Notes: generated by a model from the sequence alone, not told the origin. Shown: positions 7,542 through 14,426, counted from the first letter of the stretch. The stretch is 14,586 bases of DNA from CAYNST01 sp964399955 (GCA_964399955.1 CAYNST010000087.1:1-14586), one strand, 5' to 3'. A program made the numbers and translations.

Positions 7542-8090
7542 AAGTAATTCAAGGCAGTTTTTAGTGCGCGACGTTAATTTGTCATTTGCGTGTGGCTGTA
7601 GTCGGCAAATTTTGTTTGCGTCAGAATTCCGGCTTGGCGGAGGTGGATTCTCAATTATCTCAAGTCTGCGGGATTACCGGGCACGCTTCTGCAGCCCCCA
7701 TTCCTGGGGTTGGCACCAGCCAGTAGTAATGTCAACCGGGCCCAAGTATTGGCTACTCTATTGGTGGGGGCTGGCAGACCAGATAAGGTCAAAGCAGGGC
7801 AAGTGTCTGTGATGATGACCTTCGGCTGGCCACCCTGCGGGCATTGAATGATCCTGAGCTGAGGGCTGGTATTCTGGAAGGTTTATAGTCCGGAACGAAA
7901 AACCAGGCGGCTTGGGGTCCATAGGGGTGGAGTGCGGTACCGTAGAATTGGATCTTGAGGCCCGGCTCCGGCTGTGAGTAACGTCAAATGGCGAGGCGGC
8001 AGTCGCCAGGTTATGTGTCAACGCATTTGTTGCCATGCGGCGGTGCTTAGGGTGGGTGCCCGCTGAGTGTCCAGCTGTCCGGCGCCAGGA

Positions 8091-8108
8091 TAGCGGCGAG
8101 CGCCGCTA
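8091..8108. repeat. Perfect 8-2-8 GC-rich inverted repeat
   Basis: TAGCGGCG-AG-CGCCGCTA forms an eight-pair GC-rich stem. It lies about 240 bp beyond the stop of the minus-strand beta-helix gene. No T-run follows, so its role as a terminator is unproven. Confidence 0.35.
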
Positions 8109-8187
8109 GGAGTAAGACATGCACCGTGTGCCGTGGGTATTCAGCATTGGGCGTGATGGGTAGAGAGGGCCAGGTGAAAGCGAGTTG

Positions 8188-8230
8188 GCAGCTGAAAACG
8201 CCTTTGGCGATGGTCAGCTGCTCGCAGCTA
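8188..8230. repeat. Nested and alternative inverted repeats
   Basis: GCAGCTGA (8188-8195) pairs perfectly with TCAGCTGC (8214-8221), enclosing a small CGCC-TTT-GGCG stem. The right arm can instead pair with the adjacent AGCTGC-TC-GCAGCT repeat (about 8217-8230), so two mutually exclusive hairpins are possible. It lies about 115 bp downstream of the beta-helix gene stop on the minus strand. Confidence 0.35.
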
Positions 8231-8315
8231 AAAAATGACAAAGTAAAAGGTATAACCGGCCCCGCGTTGCCTTGCAGAAAATAGCAGAAGTCAACGCGGT
8301 TGTGCTGAGTGCCAT

Positions 8316-8335
8316 TGGGCACATCCTTGTGCCCA
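8316..8335 (-). terminator. Hairpin just beyond the beta-helix gene, possible terminator
   Basis: TGGGCAC and GTGCCCA form a perfect seven-pair stem around a six-base loop. The hairpin begins 9 bp after the stop codon of the minus-strand beta-helix gene. No T-run follows it, so it may be a weak or factor-dependent terminator or a 3'-end stabiliser. Confidence 0.4.
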
Positions 8336-8344
8336 GATTGGCTG

Positions 8345-10105
8345 TCAGTTACAAACGTCGTAACTGCCGCCCCGCACATTAACATCAAGCCAGGTAACGT
8401 TGTTGCCGCACGGGCTCTCTCGTACGCGGGTGCCAGTCACATCCAGGTTGGCAATGGTGATATTGCTGGTGTTTGGGAATTCATTGCGAGCCGCCAGGCG
8501 AAACTCGCCCCCGCCGTCAATACTGCCGCCATGGATGGTTACATTATGGCAGTTCTCAATCAGGATGGAATTGCCTCCGTTGTTGGACAAATCAATGTGA
8601 TTGATCTCTACACCGCCTGAGTTTGATACACAGAAAATACCGCGACCACCTCCACGAGAAATAACCCGGTTGACAAAGATATTGGTGGGGTAGCCACCGC
8701 CAACCCGACCGTTTTCATTGGCAAAGCGCAAGGTGGCGTAGCCCGTGCCATTGCCTGTGGCTTGACCGTCTACCAGATCGATAGTGGCATTGCGGCTGTT
8801 GTTCAGAAGCAAGCCGGCATAGCCCGTGTTGCGAGCGGTAATAGTGCCAATTTGCAGTCCGTCAATGTTCCAGGTTTCTACACCATGATTATTGGTGCCA
8901 GACACAAAAACATTGTCCATGCGCACGTTGGTGCTGCCGGGCTGGTCACGATGAAATCGTATCCCCAGACCACTACTCAATCGCAGGTTAATCTGCCCCA
9001 GATGCAGGCCATGAACGTCGTAAAACAGTAGGCCAAAGTAAGGCGATCCGGTCATGTTCAGGTGAGGGATAGCCACATCCCGTACCCCCGTTGCCTGGAT
9101 GGCTCCCCGGTTTCTGGCGTTGCCTACATTCATGGTGCCGCAGACCTCAAGCGCCGTGTGGCTGGGCAGATTGATACTGCCGGCGCCGATGGAGCCGTCA
9201 GCCAACACCGTGACCCGCTCCTGAGTGCTGCGTCCTCTCGTAAGGCTGCTGATGGCGGAGTTGATTGCGTCCAAATAATTGCTGCCAGCGTTGGAACCAT
9301 TAACCGTATAGTTGCCATTGCTACCACTCACTACGGCGTGCGGGCTACCGGAACCACACTCACCGGAACTGGCAACGGGCGGGTTGCTCGGAGCAGGCGA
9401 GGGCGAGGGCGAAGATGTAGGTGGTGGGGCGTCGCCTGATAGGGTTATTTCAAAGCGATGCTGGCTTTGCGCGCCGCAGCTGTTGGTATAAATGGTGTTT
9501 ATTTCGCAACTATTGTTAGGGCGAATAATCTGCTCGCGGCTACTTCCGGATGTACCACAGCCATCCCATTGCCAGGAGCCTGCGCCACTGTGGGGGTGAG
9601 GACCCAATACTACGGTGCTGCCGTTGGCAATACTGACGCGGCCGGTCGCCTGCCAATCACCGCCATTTACCTGCAGGTGGGGCGTGATTGGATCTGCGGC
9701 GCAAGTTGCCGAATTACCCGGAGAGGTGCTACCGGAGGATGAGCTAGAGCTGCCACCGCTAGACGAGCCCGTAGCATCGGTACCGGTAACGCTGCCGCCT
9801 TCATTATTGCAAGTGCTAGAACCAATGCAGCTTTGATTGTTCTCATAGCCCCAGCCACTGGTTTGATTGACGCAGAGCGGGAAGGGCGAACCATGCCAAT
9901 CGCATTGCTGGCCGCCGCTATTACTATTGGAGCCAGGGTTTGAACTACTGCTGGCAACCTGGCAGCTCTGATTATTCTCCCAACCCCAGCCATCCCCATC
10001 CGGGTCAGAACTGGCGCTGGTGCAAGTCGGATAATCTTGCGCTGTGACGCTTGCGCTGAACAACCCGATTGCTGCTAGATACATTATATTTTTGCCTGAA
10101 AACAC
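8345..10105 (-). CDS. Secreted CBM10-CBM10-Ig-like-parallel beta-helix protein, putative polysaccharide-degrading enzyme
   Basis: A 586-residue secreted modular protein. Residues 1-22 are a signal peptide ending VTA. A CBM10-like module spans about 26-49 (CTSASSDPDGDGWGWENNQSC) less its ends, and a second spans about 68-93, with CDWHGSPFPLCVN and GWGYENNQSC. A poly-Ser/Gly linker (100-132) leads to an Ig-like module at about 135-224 with paired cysteines (C183, C200, C210), typical of Cellvibrionaceae secreted enzymes. A Pro/Ser linker precedes C250, and from about 265 to 586 repeated 'N.TI..L.' turns form a right-handed parallel beta-helix like those of polysaccharide lyases and GH28-type enzymes. 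No catalytic triad could be assigned. The GTG start at 10105 is supported by GGGGGAG eight bases upstream and keeps Lys5 in the signal peptide; an ATG seven codons later is the alternative. The CBM10s imply binding to crystalline cellulose in plant cell wall. Confidence 0.88.
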   Translation of the reverse strand: MFSGKNIMYLAAIGLFSASVTAQDYPTCTSASSDPDGDGWGWENNQSCQVASSSSNPGSNSNSGGQQCDWHGSPFPLCVNQTSGWGYENNQSCIGSSTCNNEGGSVTGTDATGSSSGGSSSSSSGSTSPGNSATCAADPITPHLQVNGGDWQATGRVSIANGSTVVLGPHPHSGAGSWQWDGCGTSGSSREQIIRPNNSCEINTIYTNSCGAQSQHRFEITLSGDAPPPTSSPSPSPAPSNPPVASSGECGSGSPHAVVSGSNGNYTVNGSNAGSNYLDAINSAISSLTRGRSTQERVTVLADGSIGAGSINLPSHTALEVCGTMNVGNARNRGAIQATGVRDVAIPHLNMTGSPYFGLLFYDVHGLHLGQINLRLSSGLGIRFHRDQPGSTNVRMDNVFVSGTNNHGVETWNIDGLQIGTITARNTGYAGLLLNNSRNATIDLVDGQATGNGTGYATLRFANENGRVGGGYPTNIFVNRVISRGGGRGIFCVSNSGGVEINHIDLSNNGGNSILIENCHNVTIHGGSIDGGGEFRLAARNEFPNTSNITIANLDVTGTRVRESPCGNNVTWLDVNVRGGSYDVCN

Positions 10106-10121
10106 TAAATCTTCTCCCCCG

Positions 10122-10136
10122 AAGAACTCAGTTCTT
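10122..10136. repeat. Inverted repeat AAGAAC-TCA-GTTCTT next to the beta-helix ribosome site
   Basis: Perfect six-base arms around three bases, beginning two bases upstream of the GGGGGAG ribosome site of the minus-strand beta-helix gene. It could be a leader hairpin modulating translation, or an operator. Confidence 0.38.
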
Positions 10137-10344
10137 GATCATTGCTCAGGGCCTGTTGTCAGCCGCTTCAACTGCATCAGGCCAGAAATCCCGCCTCTAA
10201 CCTCGCCAGAACTAAAACCGGTTACGCAGGTTTGGGCGATACTGTCAGAATGGTCGATATATGGCTAGGAAAAGGTTTCATAAATTTCCCGAACTGTGCA
10301 TTGCGCACGGAATGGCTATCCAATTTGCGGTAGCGGCCGGATGA

Positions 10345-10362
10345 TAACCGGAGGGCCGGTTA
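10345..10362. repeat. Perfect 7-4-7 inverted repeat
   Basis: TAACCGG-AGGG-CCGGTTA makes a seven-pair stem with a four-base loop, followed on the plus strand by AT-rich sequence. It lies about 240 bp upstream of the beta-helix gene. Function unknown. Confidence 0.33.
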
Positions 10363-10788
10363 AATTATGGTCAAATGTCAACTGGCGCTAATATAAAGCA
10401 AAATGCACCCGCCAGGCCCCAACCGCAAGACCGTTTGCTTAATAAAAGTCCCGTTGTGCGTGCATTGGCTTGTGTACGCCAACGGTGGCATGTGCTGCCA
10501 AGATGCGCAGGCACTGATGGCGCTGCTAGACCGCGCTAATTAGGATTTGGTGCTAATGGTTCGAAAACGGCGTGTGCCTTGGTTTTTGTCCGTTTGTTGT
10601 GCGAATGGGTTCGGCGGGCGATCCGGGAGCTGCGGCATGCGTAACTGATTGAAAGGTCCTTATTATCACTGAATCGATTAACTTTAATGCCATCGAAAGA
10701 CCGTTTTATTGCGTGTATCCTATCTGCAAGACTGCCGCACTACGGCCAAGGCTCTGCCCGCCGAGCAGACCGCTGCATCTGTGCAAGA

Positions 10789-10808
10789 ATGAGAGCGGTG
10801 CCTCTCAT
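10789..10808 (-). terminator. Probable terminator of the dioxygenase gene
   Basis: ATGAGAG and CTCTCAT pair perfectly around a six-base loop, 20 bp beyond the stop codon of the minus-strand dioxygenase. On that strand a weak TTCTT stretch follows the stem. Position is better evidence than the sequence. Confidence 0.45.
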
Positions 10809-10828
10809 GGCCGCTGCCCACCCTCTAT

Positions 10829-11686
10829 TCATATGTTCGTCTGGTCTCCCGGCACACCCTTAATCGGTGGCGATCCTCGGTCATCGATGGCGCCAAACTT
10901 GCCTTGGTAATCCAGTGTATAGGCCGTCATCGACAGCGAACCCATAGAAAATCCTTCCACCAGAACTTCTGCAGGTTTGTCTACCGCCATAGCCATGCCA
11001 GCCAGGTAAAGTAAGGGAATAAAATGCTCCTCGGTGGGTACCGCCAAAGCGTAATCAGGGTGCTCTATCACCGAAGGCAATTTTGCCGGCGCGCTTGTCA
11101 TGATGTTTTTCACTGCGCCGTCGAATCGCCGGCTCCAATCGAACGCCGCATTCGGTTGCCGCCAGTCAATTTTGCTCAGATTGTGCACCACATTGCCGCT
11201 GCCCAGGATCAGAACGCCGGATTGCCGGAGCGGTTCAAGCCTAGCGCCCAATTGCAGGTGGTAATCAAAGTTTTGGGATGCATTGATCGAGAGCTGAAGA
11301 ACGGGAATATCGGCCTGCGCGAACGCATGTACCAGCACCGACCAGGCCCCGTGATCAATTCCCCAGCTGCCACGGTCCAGTCCCACCCACTGAGGTTTCA
11401 CCAAATCGGCAATCTCCTCTGCAATATCAGGCGCGCCGGGGGCGGGATATTCCACCTCAGACAGCTCCGGTGGGAAGCCGTAAAAGTCATGTATTGTCCG
11501 TGGCCGGGCCATGGCAGTTACGGCTGTTGCGTTGATGTACCAATGAGCGGACATTACCAGTATGGCGCGAGGCCGGGGCACCGAAGCCCCAAAAAGACGC
11601 CACACATCCGTATAGCGGTTGCTTTCCAGTGCATTCATTGGCGACCCGTGCCCCAGAAATCCGCCAGGCATGATGGGATTGATCAT
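10829..11686 (-). CDS. ygiD: Extradiol ring-cleavage dioxygenase, LigB family, YgiD-like (4,5-DOPA dioxygenase type)
   Basis: A 285-residue cytoplasmic class III extradiol dioxygenase. It aligns by eye along its whole length with E. coli YgiD, which cleaves L-DOPA at the 4,5 position in vitro with a bound metal. Conserved blocks are FLGHGSPMNALE (H13), SAHWY (H48), IHDFYGFP, YPAPGAPDIA, WGIDHGAWSVL, LGSGNVVHNL (H168), PTEEHFIPLLYLAG (H221) and GSLSM near the end. H13, H48 and H221 match the expected metal ligands. The ATG at 11686 has GAGGG six bases upstream; an ATG ten codons earlier at 11716 has no ribosome site. It stands alone with a likely terminator at 10789-10808. No pigment or aromatic-catabolism neighbours are present, so the physiological substrate is unknown. 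Confidence 0.93.
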   Translation of the reverse strand: MINPIMPGGFLGHGSPMNALESNRYTDVWRLFGASVPRPRAILVMSAHWYINATAVTAMARPRTIHDFYGFPPELSEVEYPAPGAPDIAEEIADLVKPQWVGLDRGSWGIDHGAWSVLVHAFAQADIPVLQLSINASQNFDYHLQLGARLEPLRQSGVLILGSGNVVHNLSKIDWRQPNAAFDWSRRFDGAVKNIMTSAPAKLPSVIEHPDYALAVPTEEHFIPLLYLAGMAMAVDKPAEVLVEGFSMGSLSMTAYTLDYQGKFGAIDDRGSPPIKGVPGDQTNI

Positions 11687-11755
11687 GGTATACCCTCGGT
11701 TCGGTCCAACTAACATTTGGTTGAACAGCAGTCTGTGGTGAATGTACGCCGATAT

Positions 11756-12186
11756 TCAGCGCATGTCTCTGCGTCTGGCCGCATAGGTTTGTTCGGCTTC
11801 TTCAGCGTTGTCAGGGGCAGTTGCAGTGTATGCCTGCAGGCTTGAATGATGAGCCACATCTGACAATGGTCGGTGCGCGGGCGTTGGGGCTGGTACTGGA
11901 TTCTGTATCTGACTCACGCGCGATTTGCACAGGCTGCCCGTTCTCCTCGGTGCCAACATACAAGGGTAAATTCGCATTTTTTAGGCCGTAGCCGATGCGC
12001 ACCGTAGGAGTAACTGCCAGTGCTTCAGATACTGGAATGCGATACCCGCCTCCCAATATCAGAGCTCCCAGATCAAAGGCGCCACTTGCTGGGCTGGAGT
12101 TCGAATAACCAGCAGTAGCCTCCCATCGCAGAAGCGGAACTGGCTAAACACACCAATGTAAATACAAAAGCTCTTTTCTTAAGCAT
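11756..12186 (-). pseudogene. Frameshifted outer-membrane beta-barrel protein pseudogene
   Basis: An ATG at 12186 opens a good signal peptide, MLKKRAFVFTLVCLASSASA, but that frame stops after 37 codons (stop 12073-12075). One base away, around 12118-12121 in a GGAGG run, the sequence continues in another frame as a mature barrel start. It shows FDLGALILGGGYRIPV and then TPTVRIGYGLKNANLPLYVG, the pattern of small OMP_b-brl porin-like proteins, and ends at 11811. A third frame runs on to a stop at 11756, and the rest of the barrel is missing. A real member would be about 170-220 residues. I infer a single-base insertion followed by loss of the 3' half. The ribosome site before the ATG is weak. 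A sequencing error could explain the first frameshift but not the missing barrel strands. Confidence 0.62.
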
Positions 12187-12441
12187 TGTGATTATCCGAG
12201 TGGTGGAATACCAGTAACTGGCATGATAATTCTTCAGAAAAACTGCCGGGGGGGAATGACGGATTCAGCGGAAAGTAGGCTTGGGCAAAGCGAGGCTTCC
12301 TCAAAGCCAAGCGGAGCAGGATCGGGAATGATCGCTGCTGTGTACAGCGATTTTTCTCGTCTGCGACATCTGGCGGCCGAACGCTGGAAGATGGCAGCGC
12401 AGGCTACATAGATAGCCGCAGAGCCTTGCCAACCTCGTTTG

Positions 12442-12454
12442 CAGTGCCTGTTCC
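12442..12454 (+). repeat. Motif copy 1: CAGTGCCTGTTCC
   Basis: Thirteen bases, differing at one position from the copy at 13031-13043 and related to the one at 14159-14171. All three are in the same orientation. It abuts the palindrome at 12454-12476, just upstream of the transposase remnant. Confidence 0.45.
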
Positions 12455-12476
12455 AGGGCATGGCCGCCACGCCCTG
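12454..12476. repeat. REP-like imperfect palindrome
   Basis: CAGGGCATGGC and GCCACGCCCTG form 11-base arms around one central base with a single mismatch. It lies beside the remnant of a REP-associated-type transposase, whose family acts on such palindromes. One copy only was seen here. Confidence 0.4.
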
Positions 12477-12481
12477 AACAC

Positions 12482-12841
12482 ACCAGTGTCAAAGAGCGCA
12501 TATGGCCAAGCTTCAACTTGGGTGAGGCCGTGCGGGAGCAAGCGGGTCTTCAGGCGCTGATCAGATTTGAACTGCAGGTATCACCGCTGGCAATCTTCGA
12601 CGGCGCAGTGAAGGGCGAAGAGCAGGGCGGGATTCTATTTTCACTCACCGACGACATCCAGCTGGTGAATGTCAGCGGACGTGTCCTGAGGAAGACAAGC
12701 GCGGCGCCATTCCAGCTTCCGTCCCTACTGCAACGACTGGAGATTGACGACCTGGCTTGGCTGGAGAATGCCGCAGAGTTTGAAAAGTATTGCTCTGCCG
12801 GGTTTGCCCGCCCCAGGCCAAAGACACCAGCCGCAGCCTGA
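12482..12841 (+). pseudogene. C-terminal remnant of a REP-associated (Y1-type) transposase
   Basis: This open stretch resembles the C-terminal tail of the roughly 330-residue REP-associated tyrosine transposases. GGILFSLTDDIQLVNVSGRVLR matches the '..L.DYL.LVDWTGR.IR' region and LLQRLEIDDLAWLENAAEFEK matches '.ILQRLGIDP..WL....HF'. Between them, 12688 to about 12723 reads as nonsense in the main frame but as EDKRGAIPASVP in another. That is the conserved 'DDKRGAIPA' segment. Two compensating single-base indels therefore lie near 12687 and 12724. The catalytic HUH domain is absent, so the remnant is inactive. The assignment is from remembered family patterns. The 107-residue frame from the TTG at 12518 is the alternative reading as an intact small gene, which I think is wrong. 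Confidence 0.58.
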
Positions 12842-13030
12842 CTTTCCCATAAGAATCAATTCCCGGCATTGGCCTGGCGCACTTCCGATCGTCTCCTGTA
12901 AACCCCACACAGCCAAAATTGGCACTACAATCTTCATAGTCCCAGCGCTGCATCATAAACGAGCTGTCTGAAGTGCAGCGGGGGCGGGCACTGACACTCA
13001 TGCACGGGAGGTCTGTGAGGCTCTACTTAA

Positions 13031-13043
13031 CAGTGCCTGTCCC
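13031..13043 (+). repeat. Motif copy 2: CAGTGCCTGTCCC
   Basis: Differs at one base from copy 1 at 12442. Together they bracket the transposase remnant in direct orientation. It lies 110 bp upstream of the CDF ribosome site. Confidence 0.45.
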
Positions 13044-13062
13044 CGCTGTTTGCTGCGCCAAT

Positions 13063-13091
13063 TTGACGTTATTTTGTGGCTCTGATAAGAC
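13063..13091 (+). promoter_or_regulatory. Candidate sigma-70 promoter of the CDF gene
   Basis: TTGACG (five of six to the -35 consensus) is followed after 17 bases by TAAGAC, a weak -10 match. The CDF start codon is about 60 bp downstream. It lies inside the interval bounded by motif copies 2 and 3. Confidence 0.4.
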
Positions 13092-13152
13092 TGCCTTCCA
13101 CGAATACGTCCATGCATGTTTAATCTTGAACCGCTGTAACGAGGTGGAATGA

Positions 13153-14085
13153 ATGCATCACCATGATCATGCGCACACTCATTCAGACGACGCCACTTCC
13201 AGACGTCTCGGCCTGGTGTTCTTTCTCAATGTGGGGTTCACCCTCATTGAGTTTGTTGGCGGCTTGATGACCAACAGCACCGCTATTTTGGCCGATGCCG
13301 TGCATGACCTGGGCGATAGCCTGTCCATCGGCAGTGCCTGGCTGCTGAACCGGCTGGGGCGCAAAGTAGCTGACCGCGAATTTACCTACGGCTATCGCAG
13401 GCTCTCGTTGTTCGGTGCGCTGATCAACGGCTTGGTCCTGGTGGGCGGGTCGCTGTGGGTGCTCAGTGTAGCAATTCCTCGGTTGTCCGATCCGGTCATG
13501 CCGGTCACAGAAGGAATGCTAGCGTTGGCCCTATTGGGGGTTACAGTCAATGGGTTCGCGGCCTACCGTTTAAGTAAAGGGAAGTCGCTAAACGAAAAGG
13601 TGCTCAACTGGCACTTACTGGAAGATGTTCTGGGCTGGGTTGCGGTGCTGATCGTCTCTGTCATTTTGCAGTTCGTGGACTGGCCCATCCTCGACCCCTT
13701 GCTGTCCATCGGCTTTACCTTGTTCATTCTGGTAAATGTATTCCGCAACCTCTGGGCTACCGGCAAGCTCTTTTTCCAGGCGGTACCGGACCCGGTGCTG
13801 CACGATGAAATTCGGCGAACGCTGCTCAGCATTGAGCATATCAGTGAGGTTCACCATCAACACCTCTGGTCCCTGGATGGGGAGCACCATGTACTAACGG
13901 TGCATTTGGTGGTGGGGGACCTATTTCCGTTGGAGCAATACCGCGCCATCAAAACGGCGGTGGCCGATGCACTTGAGCCATACCATCTGGCCCACACCAC
14001 CATCGAAATCGAACTGCCGGAAGAGGCCTGTCGAGATTCGTCCGACCAATCAGCACGGGCAGATGGCCACCAATGCAAGGGTTAG
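13153..14085 (+). CDS. Cation diffusion facilitator metal efflux transporter (CzcD/ZitB-like)
   Basis: An inner-membrane proton/metal antiporter of 310 residues, the usual CDF length. The N-terminus is His-rich (HHHDHAHTH, 2-10). Six membrane segments follow at about 18-38, 43-66, 84-108, 120-139, 156-173 and 179-198. The transport site shows HDLGD in segment 2 (H51, D55) and HLLED in segment 5 (H154, D158). This paired HxxxD pattern is typical of zinc-transporting members. Residues about 208-290 form the cytoplasmic ferredoxin-like dimerisation domain, with EVHHQHLWSLDGEHHVLTVH. The ATG at 13153 has GAGGTGG five bases upstream. No metal regulator is adjacent. It sits alone among mobile-element debris, bounded by direct motif copies, yet is fully intact. 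Confidence 0.94.
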   Translation: MHHHDHAHTHSDDATSRRLGLVFFLNVGFTLIEFVGGLMTNSTAILADAVHDLGDSLSIGSAWLLNRLGRKVADREFTYGYRRLSLFGALINGLVLVGGSLWVLSVAIPRLSDPVMPVTEGMLALALLGVTVNGFAAYRLSKGKSLNEKVLNWHLLEDVLGWVAVLIVSVILQFVDWPILDPLLSIGFTLFILVNVFRNLWATGKLFFQAVPDPVLHDEIRRTLLSIEHISEVHHQHLWSLDGEHHVLTVHLVVGDLFPLEQYRAIKTAVADALEPYHLAHTTIEIELPEEACRDSSDQSARADGHQCKG

Positions 14086-14158
14086 GGCTGAGGCTACTGG
14101 AAGAGCTTGGGCACACTTATGCACGCGCCCCACGCAGCAATTACAGCAGGCGCTTGAA

Positions 14159-14171
14159 AGTGCCTGTCACC
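14159..14171 (+). repeat. Motif copy 3: AGTGCCTGTCACC
   Basis: Shares AGTGCCTGTC with copy 2 in the same orientation, and stands 73 bp beyond the CDF stop. It lies at the broken end of the IS3-type OrfA fragment. Confidence 0.42.
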
Positions 14172-14181
14172 CTTGGTTCTG

Positions 14182-14331
14182 TTAGTTTTTGACCGGCGGC
14201 TGACTACTGTATTCGGCAGGGACCCCGTATCCCTGTGCAATCTCGTTGACCGTCTTCAGGCCCCTGATGGCCGCAAGAGCCACTTTGGCCTTCTGCTCAC
14301 CGCTGAAAGTGCTGCGCTTGATTGTGGACAT
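14182..14331 (-). pseudogene. Truncated IS3-family transposase OrfA
   Basis: A 49-codon frame from the ATG at 14331 begins MSTIKRSTFSGEQKAKVALA and continues through GLKTVNEIAQGYGV. This is the N-terminal helix-turn-helix of IS3-family OrfA proteins (HTH_Tnp_1, PF01527). Full OrfA is about 90-110 residues; here the match ends after about 37 residues and the remainder to the stop is unrelated. OrfB is absent, so the fragment is not mobile by itself. It reads away from the presumed IS end at about 14388. The break lies close to motif copy 3, suggesting that another event removed the rest. Confidence 0.75.
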
Positions 14332-14388
14332 TTTTAGCTTCTCATTCTCGACCGGTCTATCCTAAACCATTGTCCGGATTTCAGGGTC
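14332..14388 (-). mobile_element. Presumed left end of the IS3-type element
   Basis: Read on the minus strand, this 57-bp leader starts TGACCCTGAAATCCGGACAA and runs straight into the OrfA start. IS3-family elements begin with TG at the tip of a terminal inverted repeat, 40-70 bp before orfA, so 14388 is a plausible outer edge. The matching right end is not in the window, so the tip position is inferred. Confidence 0.5.
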
Positions 14389-14426
14389 ACTATACTAGAT
14401 AGTTTTTACCTTCGATGCATATCGCG

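Larger units (their letters stand above)
7292..8344. other. Intergenic region of about 1 kb with inverted repeats and possible coding debris
   Basis: No intact gene is convincing here. The left part (7292-7560), AT-rich near 7380-7430, should hold the promoter of the chaperone/protease operon, though no clear -35/-10 pair stands out. From about 7590 to 8040 protein-like stretches appear in shifting frames. On the minus strand these include IQFYGTALHPYGPQAAWFF (near 7900-7960) and PKVIITDTCPALTLSGLPAP (near 7750-7830); on the plus strand, RAQVLATLLVGAGRPDKVK. This suggests a decayed gene of unknown kind and orientation. Four perfect inverted repeats are listed separately. The segment 8109-8187 shows nothing I can name. 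Confidence 0.4.
10106..10828. other. Intergenic region of about 720 bp without a recognised gene
   Basis: No reading frame here has convincing coding character or a credible ribosome site. The right edge holds a probable terminator for the dioxygenase gene. The left edge must carry the promoter and leader of the beta-helix gene. Two inverted repeats (10122-10136 and 10345-10362) are listed separately. Nothing else is recognisable. Confidence 0.5.
12187..12481. other. Gap between the OMP pseudogene and the transposase remnant
   Basis: No convincing gene. Overlapping short frames exist on both strands, but none shows a family pattern. The right end carries a transposon-like motif and a REP-like palindrome (12442-12476). 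Confidence 0.4.
12842..13152. other. Gap between transposase remnant and CDF gene
   Basis: No gene is convincing. It holds the second motif copy (13031-13043) and a candidate promoter for the CDF gene (13063-13091). Segment 12842-13030 shows nothing recognisable. Confidence 0.4.

Noticed and set aside
8047..8388. 113-codon minus-strand open frame beyond the beta-helix gene
   Set aside because: It overlaps the end of the beta-helix gene in another frame, has no ribosome site, and crosses the strong inverted repeats. Its composition is not convincing.
11024..11713. 229-codon plus-strand open frame
   Set aside because: It is antisense to the well-conserved YgiD-like gene and rich in Arg/His, as expected for a shadow frame.
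12672..13001. 109-codon minus-strand open frame
   Set aside because: It runs opposite the transposase remnant, with no ribosome site and no recognisable family features.
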